Assembly: GCA_019636235.1 (NCBI GenBank)
Contig: JAHBXW010000002.1
Span: forward strand, 1-64,000
Source of the DNA: Planctomyces sp.
GTDB lineage: Bacteria; Planctomycetota; Planctomycetia; Planctomycetales; Planctomycetaceae
DNA: 64,000 nt
Direction: 5' to 3'
How positions within the stretch are numbered: the first letter of the stretch is position 1; each line of letters begins with the position of its first letter. Positions 25,936-37,165 of the stretch are shown piece after piece. The notes below the pieces were generated by a model. That model ran no database searches and had not been told where the DNA came from. It worked only from the letters and a program-made list of their open reading frames with translations. The translations under genes were made by a program, and so were the position numbers.

Positions 25936-27567
25936 ATGTCCGACCCGGCCGCCCTGCCCGCAGATCCTCCGCGCCGACTCGCCGGCTTCCGACTCGTCAG
26001 CCTGTGGACGCTGGTCAGCCGGATCGTGGGGTTCGCCAGGGATTCCGCAATGGCGGCCGCCTTCGGACTCGGAGAGATTCTGGACGCGTTCACCCTCGCG
26101 TTCCGCATTCCCAATCTGGCCCGCAGCCTGTTCGGCGAAGGCGCGTTGGCGACGGCCTTTCTGCCGGCCTTCATCGCCGAACGCGACCAGCGCGGCGCCG
26201 AGGCGGCGCAGCGACTGACAACGGCGGTCTGCGTGCGGCTGCTGGTGATCCTGAGCGCGCTGGTGGCCGCGGCCGAGTTGATTCTGGCCGCGGCGCGCTG
26301 GCTGCGTCCCGCCCCGCCTGCGGCCTATGCCGATCGGTTGCTGACTCTGCTGGCCATCATGCTGCCATATCTGGTGTTGATCTGTCTGGCGGCGCTGCTG
26401 TCGGCCGTGCTGCAGGCACAGCGGCGGTTTGGCTGGCCAGCGGCTCTGCCGGCTCTGTTGAACCTGTGGTGGCTGGCGGCGACGGGTCTGGCCGCCTGGT
26501 GGACGACGGACGGCGAGCAGCGCATTCGCTGGATCGCGGCGTCGCTGGTGATTGGAGGGGGGCTGCAACTGGCGGCGCCCGCGCTCGTTCTGCGACGCCT
26601 CGGCTGGGGCATCGATCCCCGCTGGCGGGAATCGCGGCGCGAGGCGAACGCCGTGTTTCGGGCGATGCTGCCGACGGTCCTGGCGACGACGGTGGCGCAG
26701 TTCAACACCGTGCTGGACACGTTGCTGGCCTGGTGGCTGGCGGCGCCGCGCGAGTCGGGGGGCGAACCCTGGATTGAATCGGGGACGGCGGCGGCGCTGT
26801 ATTTCGCACAGCGGCTGTATCAGTTCCCGCTGGGGCTGATCGGCGTCGCCGTGGCGACGGTCCTGTACCCGGTGCTGTCGGCCCGGGCCGGCCGGAACGA
26901 TCACGACGGGCTGCGGGACGACCTGACGCATGGCTTGCGGGTGGCGCTCAGCCTGGCGATTCCGGCCAGCGCGGGGCTGGTGTTGCTGGCGGGGCCGATC
27001 AATCGGTTTCTGTTTCTGCACGGCCGGTTTGATGCGGACGACGCGTTGCTGACGAGTCGCATCACCGCGATCTACGGATCGGTGGTGTGGGCGGCCGTGG
27101 CGCTGCTGCTGGTGCAGCGGGGCTTCTTCGCGGTCGGGGACCGGCAGACGCCGCTGAAGACGGGATTGGCGTCGGTTCTGGTGAACGTCGCGTTGACGGC
27201 GGTGGGGGTCTGGCTGGGCCGGGGAGTGGGGCTGGCAATGGCGACGGCGGGGAGCCTCGTGTTTCACCTGGGCCTCTCGCTGCACGTCATGCGGCGGCAT
27301 CGCGTGGGGTTGGCGTGGGGGCCATTCGGATCGAGCCTGGCCCGGACGCTGGGGGCGACGGCGGCGATGAGCGCGGCCTGTCTGCTGTTGCGGCAAGTGC
27401 CGGGCGTGGAGGAGAGCCGGACGTGGGGTCTGGTCCTGCCGCTGGCGGGCGGGTTGGCGACCTTCGCGGGAACGGCCTGGCTGGTCGGGCTGCATGAGCC
27501 ATGGGAACTGCTGCGAGGCCGGCGGGCGGTCGCAGTTCGCGTGGACGGCGATCCATCGGGGAAGTGA
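25936..27567 (+). CDS. murJ: Lipid II flippase MurJ
   Basis: A 543-residue inner-membrane MVF protein that flips lipid II for peptidoglycan synthesis. Start motif LWTLVSRIVGFARDSAMAAAFG and FRIPNLARSLFGEGALATAFLP are MurJ signatures. About 14 membrane segments follow. The length is close to known MurJ (about 510-550). ATG at 25936 starts 38 bases after the last upstream in-frame non-coding stretch. It is divergent from the DUF58 gene and convergent with the VWA gene at 27596 (28 bases). Together with other planctomycete genes this supports a peptidoglycan wall. Confidence 0.92.
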   Translation: MSDPAALPADPPRRLAGFRLVSLWTLVSRIVGFARDSAMAAAFGLGEILDAFTLAFRIPNLARSLFGEGALATAFLPAFIAERDQRGAEAAQRLTTAVCVRLLVILSALVAAAELILAAARWLRPAPPAAYADRLLTLLAIMLPYLVLICLAALLSAVLQAQRRFGWPAALPALLNLWWLAATGLAAWWTTDGEQRIRWIAASLVIGGGLQLAAPALVLRRLGWGIDPRWRESRREANAVFRAMLPTVLATTVAQFNTVLDTLLAWWLAAPRESGGEPWIESGTAAALYFAQRLYQFPLGLIGVAVATVLYPVLSARAGRNDHDGLRDDLTHGLRVALSLAIPASAGLVLLAGPINRFLFLHGRFDADDALLTSRITAIYGSVVWAAVALLLVQRGFFAVGDRQTPLKTGLASVLVNVALTAVGVWLGRGVGLAMATAGSLVFHLGLSLHVMRRHRVGLAWGPFGSSLARTLGATAAMSAACLLLRQVPGVEESRTWGLVLPLAGGLATFAGTAWLVGLHEPWELLRGRRAVAVRVDGDPSGK

Positions 27568-27595
27568 CGGGACTGCGTTCCCCGGCGGCCGCGCC

Positions 27596-29896
27596 TTACA
27601 CCAGCCCGCGGCGCTTGCGCACGAACCACTCGGCGATCAGCAGCAGAGCGAACGTCAGCAGCAACGGCCAGCCATCCCACAGCGTGGTCGTCGTGTGTCG
27701 CAGCAGTTCCGCGGCAATGCCTTCGGTGGTCATCCGGTCCAGAAACTCGCCGAAACTCTCCGGGGTGACGGTCGCCGCGCCCGTCAGTGCAGCCAGCTCG
27801 CGCATCAGGTCCGGGTCCGCCGCCGGATTGTCGAGTTCCGGGTCGCGGGCGTCGACGATGAACCGGGTCGACGCCGGCAGTCCAACCGCGCGACCGTTCT
27901 GCGTCGCGGACACGTTGACCCAGTAATCGCCGGGCTCGTTGGCGCCGCTGAACTCCGCGAACGATTCCTCGCCGGCGCGTTGCGGCGTGAGCGGCCGGCG
28001 CTCCCCCTGCGGTGTGACGATTTCCACCTGGAACTGGGCGTCGGCAATCGGCTGCTTTTCGGCATTCTGAGCGCCGAAGCGGATCGGCACGCGGCTTCGC
28101 GGCGCGAAGTTCCGCGGTTCGACGGAGACCCACACCGGCTGGTCCGACTCCAGCTCCTTGCGGGCCAGCCACAACAGCATTTGCTCCCAGAACCGCTGAT
28201 GCATCTGCCCGTGGCCGCGGAGGTGCCATTTCCAGGTCGAGTCGCCGGCGAAGGCCATCGTCCGGCCGCGACCGACGGCATTGGCGAACAGCAGATCGAC
28301 CCCCTCCGCATTGCCCGCGCGGGCCAGGACGTCCACGAAGCCGCCGCGGGCCTTGAGCCGGTTCGCGCCAGACAGCGGCGGGAGCTGCTTCCAGGCCGCG
28401 TCGTTCCCGGACACGGACAACTGCATCACGAAGTGCTGCAGGCCGTCGGGCGTGGGGACGATCTGCAGGTCGCTGTCGAGGTGCTGGTCGGGAGAGCGCT
28501 GTCCCGGTCGAAGCGTCTCCGAGGCCGACATGGCGACGGGCAGCAGGTCCACGAGCCGAGTCTGCGCGTAGCCGCCGGCGCCGAAGTTCGTGAGCCCGCC
28601 GATCATCAGCAGGCCGGCGCCGTCGTTGACGCGGTCAGCCAGCCGGTCCAGCAGGTTGATGTTGTCAGCGCGGCGGAACACCGAGGCCGGCACGTCGCCG
28701 ATGATGTACACGTCATACGCGCCGCGTTCGAACCATTTGGGGTCGAGCGCGACCTGCGCCTGCCGCGGGCCCGGCAGGATCACGAAATGATCCAACTGAA
28801 CCTTGGCGTTCTCATTCAGCCGCTTCAGAAACTTGGCCTCGACGCGCGCGATATCGAAATACGCGACCTTCAGCCCCCCCTTGCGGACGTTGATCAGCGT
28901 CTCCATCCGGTTGTTGGCGACTTTCAGCTCGCGCGGCTCGGGGTCGACGGGCTGGACCTCGAAGGCCAGCTTGTATTCGCCCGCCTGCTCGGCGACGAAA
29001 CTGAGGTCCACGGGGACGGTGCTGACGCCGGCGGGGACAACGAATTCGCGGACGGAACGGGCTTCGGGCGTGACGGGAATCTCCACAAGCGTCCCGGATT
29101 CGCCAGTCGACTTCCCGGTCCGGTCCTCGATCAGCAGCCGGACTTTGACGCTGCGACCCGCTGCGCCGGTCACGCGGACCTGCCCCCGCACGGGAACTGT
29201 CTTGCGCTCGAACGGCAGCGGATCGACCGTCAGATCCTCGACGGCCAGGTCCAGTCCGACGCCCGACAGATCGGACGAGCCGAACAGGACGGGGTAGATG
29301 GCGACGCCCCGTTGCTCGGCGAAGCGGCGGGCGGCCGCGCGGGGGTCGACATCGTCTTCGCCCGCTGCCCGCTGGGCGCCGTCGCTCATCAGGATCACGC
29401 CCAACAGCCGTTTCGCGTCCTCTTCCGCGCGGAGTTCATCAATGACTTTGCCGATGGCCGTGATCGGGCCGTCGGCTTCGACGGCGGGCGTCTCCCCCGC
29501 GGGGGTCAGTTCGGCCGCGAAGTCCAGCAGCCGCAGGTCGATCGTCTTGCGCAGCGAGTCGAGCCGCTCCTGGTTGTCGCCCAACAGCCGCACCAGGGCC
29601 TCGCGGCGGGACAATCCCCCGGGGGCATCGGGCGTGTTCATGCTGCGGCTCTGGTCCAAGAGCACGATCAACTGTGCGCCGCGTTCGTCCTTTTCGGTGT
29701 AGATCAGAGCGGGACGGAGAATGCCGACGACGAGCGCGAGAGCGGACAGCAGCCGCAACAGGATCAACAGGCGGCGCGTGGGAGCGGGCAGGGCCCGGAC
29801 GCGTGGCGGGTACGTAATCAGGACAAGCGCGATCAGACCGGCGCTCACGAGGAGCGCCAGCGGCCAGGACCAGACCGGGTCGAGAGCAACCTTCAT
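27596..29896 (-). CDS. VWA-domain membrane protein with large periplasmic part
   Basis: A 766-residue protein with two N-terminal membrane segments (about 8-27 and 45-65), a VWA domain with MIDAS DQSRS (in LLDQSRSMN), a long extracytoplasmic part containing FDIARVEAKF and PRQAQVALDPKWFERG stretches, and a C-terminal membrane helix near LLLTFALLLIAEWFVR. It resembles the planctomycete VWA/glutamine-amidotransferase-like family, whose function is unknown. ATG at 29896 (MKVALDPVW) is chosen. It is a single gene next to DinB (90 bases apart). Confidence 0.85.
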   Translation of the reverse strand: MKVALDPVWSWPLALLVSAGLIALVLITYPPRVRALPAPTRRLLILLRLLSALALVVGILRPALIYTEKDERGAQLIVLLDQSRSMNTPDAPGGLSRREALVRLLGDNQERLDSLRKTIDLRLLDFAAELTPAGETPAVEADGPITAIGKVIDELRAEEDAKRLLGVILMSDGAQRAAGEDDVDPRAAARRFAEQRGVAIYPVLFGSSDLSGVGLDLAVEDLTVDPLPFERKTVPVRGQVRVTGAAGRSVKVRLLIEDRTGKSTGESGTLVEIPVTPEARSVREFVVPAGVSTVPVDLSFVAEQAGEYKLAFEVQPVDPEPRELKVANNRMETLINVRKGGLKVAYFDIARVEAKFLKRLNENAKVQLDHFVILPGPRQAQVALDPKWFERGAYDVYIIGDVPASVFRRADNINLLDRLADRVNDGAGLLMIGGLTNFGAGGYAQTRLVDLLPVAMSASETLRPGQRSPDQHLDSDLQIVPTPDGLQHFVMQLSVSGNDAAWKQLPPLSGANRLKARGGFVDVLARAGNAEGVDLLFANAVGRGRTMAFAGDSTWKWHLRGHGQMHQRFWEQMLLWLARKELESDQPVWVSVEPRNFAPRSRVPIRFGAQNAEKQPIADAQFQVEIVTPQGERRPLTPQRAGEESFAEFSGANEPGDYWVNVSATQNGRAVGLPASTRFIVDARDPELDNPAADPDLMRELAALTGAATVTPESFGEFLDRMTTEGIAAELLRHTTTTLWDGWPLLLTFALLLIAEWFVRKRRGLV

Positions 29897-29986
29897 GCGC
29901 CAAGGATATGCGGAGCCCGCTCCGCCCTCCAACGAGCGTTCGGCGGCCCCCGGCGGCGGCAGCGGGCCGGGGACCTGGGGCCGGGG

Positions 29987-30463
29987 TCAAACGACGGGCG
30001 GCCGCCCCAGCGATCGACGAATCAGGCTGATCTGTCCGGCGTGCATGGTGCCATGCAGCGAGCAGAACGCGGCCGCTTCGCCGATGTTCGAGAACCGTTG
30101 GTGGGTGAGGGGCTCGGCCAGCCGCTCCGGCGTCATGGCCGATACGGCGGCGATGGTCACGTCGCGGGCGGCGTCGAACAGCGGCATCAGGGCCGTCACG
30201 TCGCCGTATTCGGCGCGTGCGGGAGCGACTTCATCGCGTGCGAAGACCGCCTCGAAGCCCTCCGGCAACGGCGGAGATTCCGCACCGAAGCGCTTGTGAA
30301 ACATGCCCTCGACGACCACCAGATGTCCGACGATCCAGGCGGCGCAGTTGGCCCCCGGGCAGGGCCGATGCAGCCACTCCTCGGGCGTCAGATCGTCCAC
30401 GAACATGTGGAGCATGCCCCGGGAGAGATTCAGCGAATAGACGATCGGATGCGCGGGCGACAT
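29987..30463 (-). CDS. DinB-family four-helix metal-binding protein
   Basis: A 158-residue four-helix-bundle protein of the DinB/YfiT type. The three-histidine metal site is visible: His47 (IVGHLVV), His137 and His141 (LHGTMHAGQI). Family members may be thiol-dependent S-transferases. ATG at 30463 gives the family length of about 160. It is a single gene between the VWA and DUF1501 genes. Confidence 0.85.
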   Translation of the reverse strand: MSPAHPIVYSLNLSRGMLHMFVDDLTPEEWLHRPCPGANCAAWIVGHLVVVEGMFHKRFGAESPPLPEGFEAVFARDEVAPARAEYGDVTALMPLFDAARDVTIAAVSAMTPERLAEPLTHQRFSNIGEAAAFCSLHGTMHAGQISLIRRSLGRPPVV

Positions 30464-30557
30464 GCAAACTCTCGGTGCGACCGGAAAACCGGAAACAGTG
30501 CAGGAACACGCCGCCGTGGCCAATGGACGCGGCGCCGTTTCGGCCGCCCCGCCCCCG

Positions 30558-31991
30558 CTACGCCAGCATCTTCTGAATGATGTTGCCGTGAACGTCGGTC
30601 AGACGGAACTGACGTCCCTGGAACTTGTACGTCAACTGAGTGTGATCGAATCCAAGCAGGTGCAGCAACGTCGCGTGCAGGTCGTGAATGTGAACGCGGT
30701 CCACGGTGGCGTTGAAGCCCAGTTCGTCGCTTTCGCCGATGGTCACGCCCGGCTTGGTCCCGCCGCCGGCGAACCACATCGTGAAGGCGTTCGGATGATG
30801 GTCGCGGCCGTCATCCCCCCCCTGGACCATCGGCGTGCGGCCGAATTCGCCCCCCCAGATGACCAGCGTGTCGTTCAGCATGCCGCGCTGCTTAAGGTCC
30901 TGGACCAGCGCCGCGCAGGCCTGGTCGGTGTCCTTGCAGTTCTTCTTCAAGTCGGCCTTCAGGTTGCCGTGCTGGTCCCAGGCCTCGTGGAACAACTGCA
31001 CGAACCGGACGCCGCGCTCGACGAGCCGCCGGGCCAGCAGGCAGGAATTCGCGAACGAGGGCTTGCCCGGTTCGGCGCCGTACATCTCCAGGATGTGCTG
31101 CGGTTCGCGGGTCAGGTCCATGACCTCAGGCGCGCTGGACTGCATCCGGTAGGCCATCTCAAAGGAGTTGATCCGCGTGGCGATTTCCGGGTCGCCGACG
31201 GTTTCCAGCCGCATGGAATTGAGTTCTCGCAGCGCGTCGAGCGAATTTCGCTGCAACTGGTCGTCGACGCCGCGCGGGTTGGACAGATACAGGACGGGCT
31301 CGCCAGCCCCACGAAACTGGACGCCGTTGTAGACCGTCGGCAGAAACCCGCTGCCCCAGTTGCTGTTGCCGCCGCTGGGGCCTTTGGCGCCCGTGCTGAA
31401 CACTACGAACCCGGGCAGATCGCGGGACTCGCTGCCCAGACCGTACAGCGTCCAGGCGCCGAAGCTGGGGCGGCCGAACAGTTGCGAGCCGGTGCTCATC
31501 TGGATCTGCGCAGGGGCGTGGTTGAAGGCGTCGGTCGCCATGGATTTGACGATCGTGATGTCGTCGACGACCTGCGCGAGATGCGGCAGCAGTTCGGACA
31601 GTTCGGCTCCGCTTTCACCATGCCGGGCAAACTTGAACCGCGGGCCGAGCAGCTTGGAATTCGGATTGATGAACGCCGCCCGATAGCCTTCCAGCAGTTC
31701 CGCCGGCGGGAGCTGGCCGTCGAGTTCGGCGAGCTTCGGCTTGTTGTCGAACATTTCCAGATGGCTGGGCGCACCGGCCATGAACAGAAAGATGACCCGC
31801 TTCGCCTTGGGTTCAAAATGCGGCTTCCGGGCCGCCAGCGGGTCCTCGGCCGCGGCGGCCGCCAGCGTCCGGTCCCGCAGCAGGTCGGCCAGCGCCAATG
31901 TGCCCAGCCCGACGCCGCAGTCCTTCAGAAACCAGCGGCGGGCGACGGCATCCCCCGGAAGCCGGGGATGCAGATGGGACTGGCAATTCAT
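30558..31991 (-). CDS. DUF1501 Tat-exported protein
   Basis: A 477-residue protein with a Tat-type N terminus ([20 protein letters not shown]), then [19 protein letters not shown] (typical of DUF1501, alkaline-phosphatase-like fold) and [20 protein letters not shown] near the C-terminal part. DUF1501 genes usually sit next to a DUF1549/DUF1553 cytochrome gene in planctomycetes. Here no such neighbour is present in the same run. ATG at 31991 is chosen, as the longer frame has no Tat logic. Its function is unknown. Confidence 0.9.
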   Translation of the reverse strand: MNCQSHLHPRLPGDAVARRWFLKDCGVGLGTLALADLLRDRTLAAAAAEDPLAARKPHFEPKAKRVIFLFMAGAPSHLEMFDNKPKLAELDGQLPPAELLEGYRAAFINPNSKLLGPRFKFARHGESGAELSELLPHLAQVVDDITIVKSMATDAFNHAPAQIQMSTGSQLFGRPSFGAWTLYGLGSESRDLPGFVVFSTGAKGPSGGNSNWGSGFLPTVYNGVQFRGAGEPVLYLSNPRGVDDQLQRNSLDALRELNSMRLETVGDPEIATRINSFEMAYRMQSSAPEVMDLTREPQHILEMYGAEPGKPSFANSCLLARRLVERGVRFVQLFHEAWDQHGNLKADLKKNCKDTDQACAALVQDLKQRGMLNDTLVIWGGEFGRTPMVQGGDDGRDHHPNAFTMWFAGGGTKPGVTIGESDELGFNATVDRVHIHDLHATLLHLLGFDHTQLTYKFQGRQFRLTDVHGNIIQKMLA

Positions 31992-32248
31992 GACGACAGA
32001 TCCTTCCAGCGAGGCGGGCGCGACAGACGGGGGCCGGGCGGCACGTCGGGACCGGCAAAAGCGGATCCGAAGGCGCTGCCGACAGACCATTCATTCTAGG
32101 CGCGCCGACCGGCCCGGGGCGAGTCGCCAGGAACGCCGGGCACGCCCGGCGGGAGCGAAACCGGCCTGCTCGGGAGCAATCGGCGGACGGACATCGACAG
32201 CGTTTGGGGGGGCCGTCGTTGCTCTCGGTCAACCCCCGGACTGCAGCG

Positions 32249-32689
32249 TCAGCGTGCGCGAGTCGTCGCCAGATCGAAGTCCTTGACGTTCAGCTCGCCG
32301 GCGTTGAGCTCCTCTTCAAGCGTGGTCTTCACGTTGTATTGCGCCGGGACGCGCTCCGGCCGGCCCTGCTGTTTGACCGGATCGTCAGAATCGGAATCGG
32401 GCTCGATCAGCGTGCTGATCGTCACGGTGTGAGCGCCAGCCAGCGCCCCCTCCTGGCCTTCGAGGTAGGACAGCGTGTAATGCCCGCCTTCGTCGGTGCG
32501 GCCGAACGACGGTCGTCCCCGACCCTTCGGCCGGTAGACCACTTCCGCGTCGCTCAACGGCTCGCCATCCAGCGTCACCATGCCCTCGACCCGCGTCAGC
32601 ACGACGTCGCTGCCGCCGCAGCCCGACGCAAGACACGCGGCCGCCAGGCACAACGAAAGCAGGGCCAGTGTTGATCGGTGCGTCATCAT
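32249..32689 (-). CDS. Small lipoprotein with carboxypeptidase-regulatory-like domain
   Basis: A 146-residue protein with a lipoprotein signal (LCLAAACLASGC, lipobox cysteine near residue 24) and a compact beta-sandwich: VEGMVTLDGEPLSDAEVVYRP, then ALAGAHTVTIS. This is the planctomycete partner commonly found next to DUF1559 genes. Two adjacent ATG codons (32689 and 32686) are possible starts. It follows the DUF1559 gene at 114 bases, with a hairpin between. Function unknown. Confidence 0.85.
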   Translation of the reverse strand: MMTHRSTLALLSLCLAAACLASGCGGSDVVLTRVEGMVTLDGEPLSDAEVVYRPKGRGRPSFGRTDEGGHYTLSYLEGQEGALAGAHTVTISTLIEPDSDSDDPVKQQGRPERVPAQYNVKTTLEEELNAGELNVKDFDLATTRAR

Positions 32690-32750
32690 CGTTCGCGGAG
32701 CGGCAGCCGGGCCGGCTGTCGCTGTCAGGGTCGTCTCGGGAATGGAATCA

Positions 32751-32776
32751 GCCCGGCTCCACGAACGGAGCCGGGC
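32751..32776. terminator. Strong hairpin after the DUF1559 gene
   Basis: GCCCGGCTCC (32751-32760) pairs with GGAGCCGGGC (32767-32776) around a six-base loop ACGAAC, 10 bp perfect. It lies 28 bases downstream of the DUF1559 stop and before the lipoprotein start. It could end transcription or trim the message so that the two genes differ in level. No U run follows. Confidence 0.6.
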
Positions 32777-32803
32777 CGTTGTCAGCAACCTCGCTCTGGG
32801 CGA

Positions 32804-33748
<945 letters not shown>

Positions 33749-34386
33749 GACTCCTTCTGACATGGAATGAATGGGCAGGCATGGGCCTGGTTGCGCTTCT
33801 GCGGCCAGTCGCCCTCATTGGCCCCACGCCGCCGGATTGCGGGCGGGGGATCAAACTTCGTGTCGTGGCGGCGGTCGATCTGGGGGCCGCCGAAGCGGCG
33901 GCCGCTGAATGTCCGCTGGAAATCGCCGCGAACCGCCGCCGCTGATCGTGCTCGCTTGTTCTCGCTTCGCGGCAGAATTAATGCGGACGTCGATGAAGAA
34001 AATGTTAACGATTTGGGAAAATTCGGAGCAGGGGGCGGAATGCGTCGCGGCGGACTGCGGCGTCGCGGCGGGTTCGCACAGGGCCGGCCGCTCATCGGGG
34101 ATGCCTGCCACAGGGCTGGGGCGCCACGACCGGCTTGTCCGGCCGTGCCGGATAGCGGCCGCCCGGCCGGATTTCGTTCTGCCGAATCAATTCCGGCTCG
34201 TCGGGGCATGCGTGCCGAACGGCCTGCCGGTCGCTACAGTCCGCACCCCTGCGGGGCCGGGGTCCCTGTCGACCTTACGCCCCGACGGCGGCTGGCCTGA
34301 ATCGGCCGCAAAGGTGGAATTCGTCAATGGTTCCGCGTTTCCGCGCGGCGCCGGTTCAGAGTACCTGCGGAAGCCTTTCGGAATTC
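33749..34386. other. Divergent upstream region of DUF1559 and the helicase gene
   Basis: About 640 bases without a supported gene. A locally AT-rich patch at about 33970-34015 (with TTAATG, AAAATGTTAACG) is the likeliest promoter zone for the DUF1559 gene. Frames open here are unlike the neighbouring genes. Confidence 0.4.
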
Positions 34387-36360
34387 ATGCGCGTCGACCT
34401 GTCTTCACTGAACGCACCGCAGAAGTCGGCCGTCCGGACGCTCGACGGCCCGCTGCTGGTTCTGGCGGGCGCCGGCACGGGCAAGACCCGCGTCATCACA
34501 ATGCGGATGGCCGAGCTGATTGGCAGCGGCGTGCCGCCCGAGAAGATCCTGTCGGTCACGTTCACGAACAAAGCCGCCAAGGAGATGCTGGAACGCACGC
34601 GGGCGATTCTCGGCGGACGGCTGAAGACCCGCCCCTGGATTTCGACATTCCATGCGCTGTGCGTGTCGCTGCTGCGACAGGACATCAGCCGGCTGGGGTA
34701 TCCGCAGAAGTTCACAATCCTCGACCGGGGCGATCAGGAGTCGGTGGCCCGCAGCGTCCTCCGCGACATTCGCGTCACGGAGAAGTCGCTGCGCCCGGGC
34801 GATCTGCTGGGCATCATCAGCCGCTGGAAGTCGGCCGGCCTGAGCCCGCTGCGGGCGGCGCACGAGGCCGTCGACGACCGGGAGTATCTGGCGACGATGG
34901 CCTATCGCCGCTATCAGGACCGGCTGCGGTCGACCGGTTCGGTCGATTTCGACGACCTGCTGCTCCTCGCGGCCGAACTGTTCGAAGAACACCCGGACGT
35001 CCTGGATCGGCACCAGCAGCGGTTCAGCCACGTGCAGATCGACGAGTATCAGGACACGAACGGCATCCAGTTTCGGCTCATCGAGGCCCTGGTCCGCAAG
35101 CATCGCAACCTGTGCGTCGTGGGCGACGACGATCAGTCGATCTACGGCTGGCGCGGGGCCGACGTGCAGCACATTCTGAATTTCGGCCGCTACTTTCCGG
35201 GCGCGCAGGTTGTGCGGCTCGAGGACAACTACCGCTGCACCGACCAGATCCTCGCGCATGCGAACCGGCTGGTGCGCCACAACCGCGGCCGGCATGGCAA
35301 GGTGCTCCGGGCCAGCAAGACGTCGTCGCATGAAGTCCGCTTCCTGAACTATCCGGACGAGCAGCTCGAAGCGGAAAAAGTCGTCTTCGAGATTCGTTTC
35401 CACATCCAGCAGAAAGGGGTCCCGGCGGGGGATTTCGCGATCCTGTTCCGGACGAACGAGCAGCCCCGGTTGTTCGAATCGGAACTGCGGAGGCAGGGCG
35501 TGCCGTACCTGCTGGTCGGCAGCCAGTCGTTCTTCGATCGCAAGGAGATCAAGGACCTGATGTGTTATCTGAAGGTTCTGGACCGCCCGGAGGACGAGCA
35601 GTCGCTGTTGCGGATCATCAACGTGCCGTCGCGCGGCATCGGGCCGGGGACCAGCGGCAAGCTGCTGGAGCGGGCGGTGAAAGAGGGGCGGCCGTTCTGG
35701 GATGTCGCTGGTGAAGCGGCTCGTGCCGGGGACGTGCCGAAAAAGGCAGCGCAGGCGCTGCTGGAGTTCCGCGACCTGCTCAGGAGCTGGCAGGTGCGGT
35801 TTCAGAATCGGCCCCGGGACATGGCGGCGCTGACCCGCGAACTCATCGACGCGATCCATTACGACCGGGAGATCGAGAAGCAGTATCCCGACCCCCAGCA
35901 GCAGTTGGGGCGGCAGGCCGTCGTCGACGAATTCATCGATGCGCTGGCCGGGTATGTCGAAAAGACGCCCGATCCCAGCTTGACCGAATTCCTCGATAAC
36001 TGCAGTCTGAACGACCGCGATGAGGAGCCCGACAAGGAGCAGCAGGCGGCGGAAAATGCGGTCAAGCTGATGACTCTGCACTCGGCGAAGGGCCTGGAGT
36101 TTCCGCGGGTGTACATGGTCGGCATGGAGGAGGGGATCCTGCCGCACAAGCGGTCGGTGGATGCCGAAGACGAGCGGGGCATCGAAGAGGAGCGGCGGCT
36201 GTGCTACGTGGGCGTGACGCGCGCCCGCGACCATCTGACGCTGTCGCGCGCGGAGTCGCGGATCAAATGGGGATCGCGGCGGCCGACGATTCCGTCGCGG
36301 TTTCTGGATGAAATGCGATCGGAGGAGGACCTCGAGACTGAACTGGAGGCCGGGGAATGA
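34387..36360 (+). CDS. Rep/UvrD/PcrA-type SF1 ATP-dependent DNA helicase
   Basis: A 657-residue helicase that unwinds DNA 3' to 5' in repair or replication restart. Motifs: Walker A AGAGTGKT (27-34), motif II IDEYQDT (about 218-224), motif III GDDDQSIYGWRGAD, and motif VI VGVTRARDHLTLS near the C-terminal end, with MTLHSAKGLEFPRVYMVG for motif V. The length is closest to Rep (673), shorter than UvrD. ATG at 34387 fits other members (…LNPxQ near the N terminus); a start 20 codons upstream with a weak site is possible. It is followed by tsaB at 67 bases. Confidence 0.92.
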   Translation: MRVDLSSLNAPQKSAVRTLDGPLLVLAGAGTGKTRVITMRMAELIGSGVPPEKILSVTFTNKAAKEMLERTRAILGGRLKTRPWISTFHALCVSLLRQDISRLGYPQKFTILDRGDQESVARSVLRDIRVTEKSLRPGDLLGIISRWKSAGLSPLRAAHEAVDDREYLATMAYRRYQDRLRSTGSVDFDDLLLLAAELFEEHPDVLDRHQQRFSHVQIDEYQDTNGIQFRLIEALVRKHRNLCVVGDDDQSIYGWRGADVQHILNFGRYFPGAQVVRLEDNYRCTDQILAHANRLVRHNRGRHGKVLRASKTSSHEVRFLNYPDEQLEAEKVVFEIRFHIQQKGVPAGDFAILFRTNEQPRLFESELRRQGVPYLLVGSQSFFDRKEIKDLMCYLKVLDRPEDEQSLLRIINVPSRGIGPGTSGKLLERAVKEGRPFWDVAGEAARAGDVPKKAAQALLEFRDLLRSWQVRFQNRPRDMAALTRELIDAIHYDREIEKQYPDPQQQLGRQAVVDEFIDALAGYVEKTPDPSLTEFLDNCSLNDRDEEPDKEQQAAENAVKLMTLHSAKGLEFPRVYMVGMEEGILPHKRSVDAEDERGIEEERRLCYVGVTRARDHLTLSRAESRIKWGSRRPTIPSRFLDEMRSEEDLETELEAGE

Positions 36361-36427
36361 CCGGCTGGGTTGGTTGTCCTGCACCCGTGGCGCGGGCCGC
36401 GCTTCGATTCAAGGGCATTGTGCAGCC

Positions 36428-37165
36428 ATGATCGTCGTGGGAATCGAAACGTCCGGCTCGCAGGGGAGCGTCGCGCTCCTTCGCGAAGGTGCGATCGTCG
36501 ACGAGCGGCTCCTGGGGGACAGCGGCCGGCGGCATGCCCGGACTCTCGTTATGGAACTCGATGAGGTGCTGGGCGGACAGGGCCTGACGCCGCGGGAGAT
36601 CGACGTTGTCGCGGTGAGCCTGGGGCCGGGAAGCTTCACCGGGCTGCGGGTGGGGGTCGTGTGCGCGAAGACGTGGGCCTTCGCAACGGGGTGTCGGCTG
36701 GCGGCGGTGGAGACGTTCGTCGCGGTGGCGGCACGGCTGCCCGCTGAATCGCAAGGATCAACGCGGGCATGGGTCATCGATGACGCGCTGCGGGAGGATG
36801 TCTTCGTCCAGCGATTCGAGCGTGCGGACGCCGGAGGCGACAGCGCGGCCTGGCGGGGCGCGGATGCCGTGCGACTGATGGCGTTCGACGCCTGGATTCA
36901 CGAGACTGCGGCGGGAGACCTGGTGTCCGGCCCGGGGGCCGGGCGCTGGGCCGCGGAGCTGCGGGACCGGGGACTCGACGTCGTCGCTCCCGAGCGGCAG
37001 CGACCTGCGGCGGCGGCGGTGGCCGAAGTCGGCGCCGCGCTGGCACTTCGCGGCGAACACGCGGATCCGTTCACCCTGGCCCCGTTGTATGTGCGGCGGA
37101 GCGCCGCCGAGGAAAAACTGGACGCCGCCGCGCGGGCGGAACCCGCCACAGGAACAGGACCATGA
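36428..37165 (+). CDS. tsaB: tRNA threonylcarbamoyladenosine biosynthesis protein TsaB
   Basis: A 245-residue ASKHA-fold protein that binds TsaD and TsaE and supports t6A37 formation in ANN-decoding tRNAs. MIVVGIETSGSQGSVALL at the N terminus, VAVSLGPGSFTGLRVGV and AKTWAFATGC are typical. The length is within the family range of about 230. It overlaps the LarA-like gene by four bases (ATGA), and follows the helicase gene. Confidence 0.93.
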   Translation: MIVVGIETSGSQGSVALLREGAIVDERLLGDSGRRHARTLVMELDEVLGGQGLTPREIDVVAVSLGPGSFTGLRVGVVCAKTWAFATGCRLAAVETFVAVAARLPAESQGSTRAWVIDDALREDVFVQRFERADAGGDSAAWRGADAVRLMAFDAWIHETAAGDLVSGPGAGRWAAELRDRGLDVVAPERQRPAAAAVAEVGAALALRGEHADPFTLAPLYVRRSAAEEKLDAAARAEPATGTGP

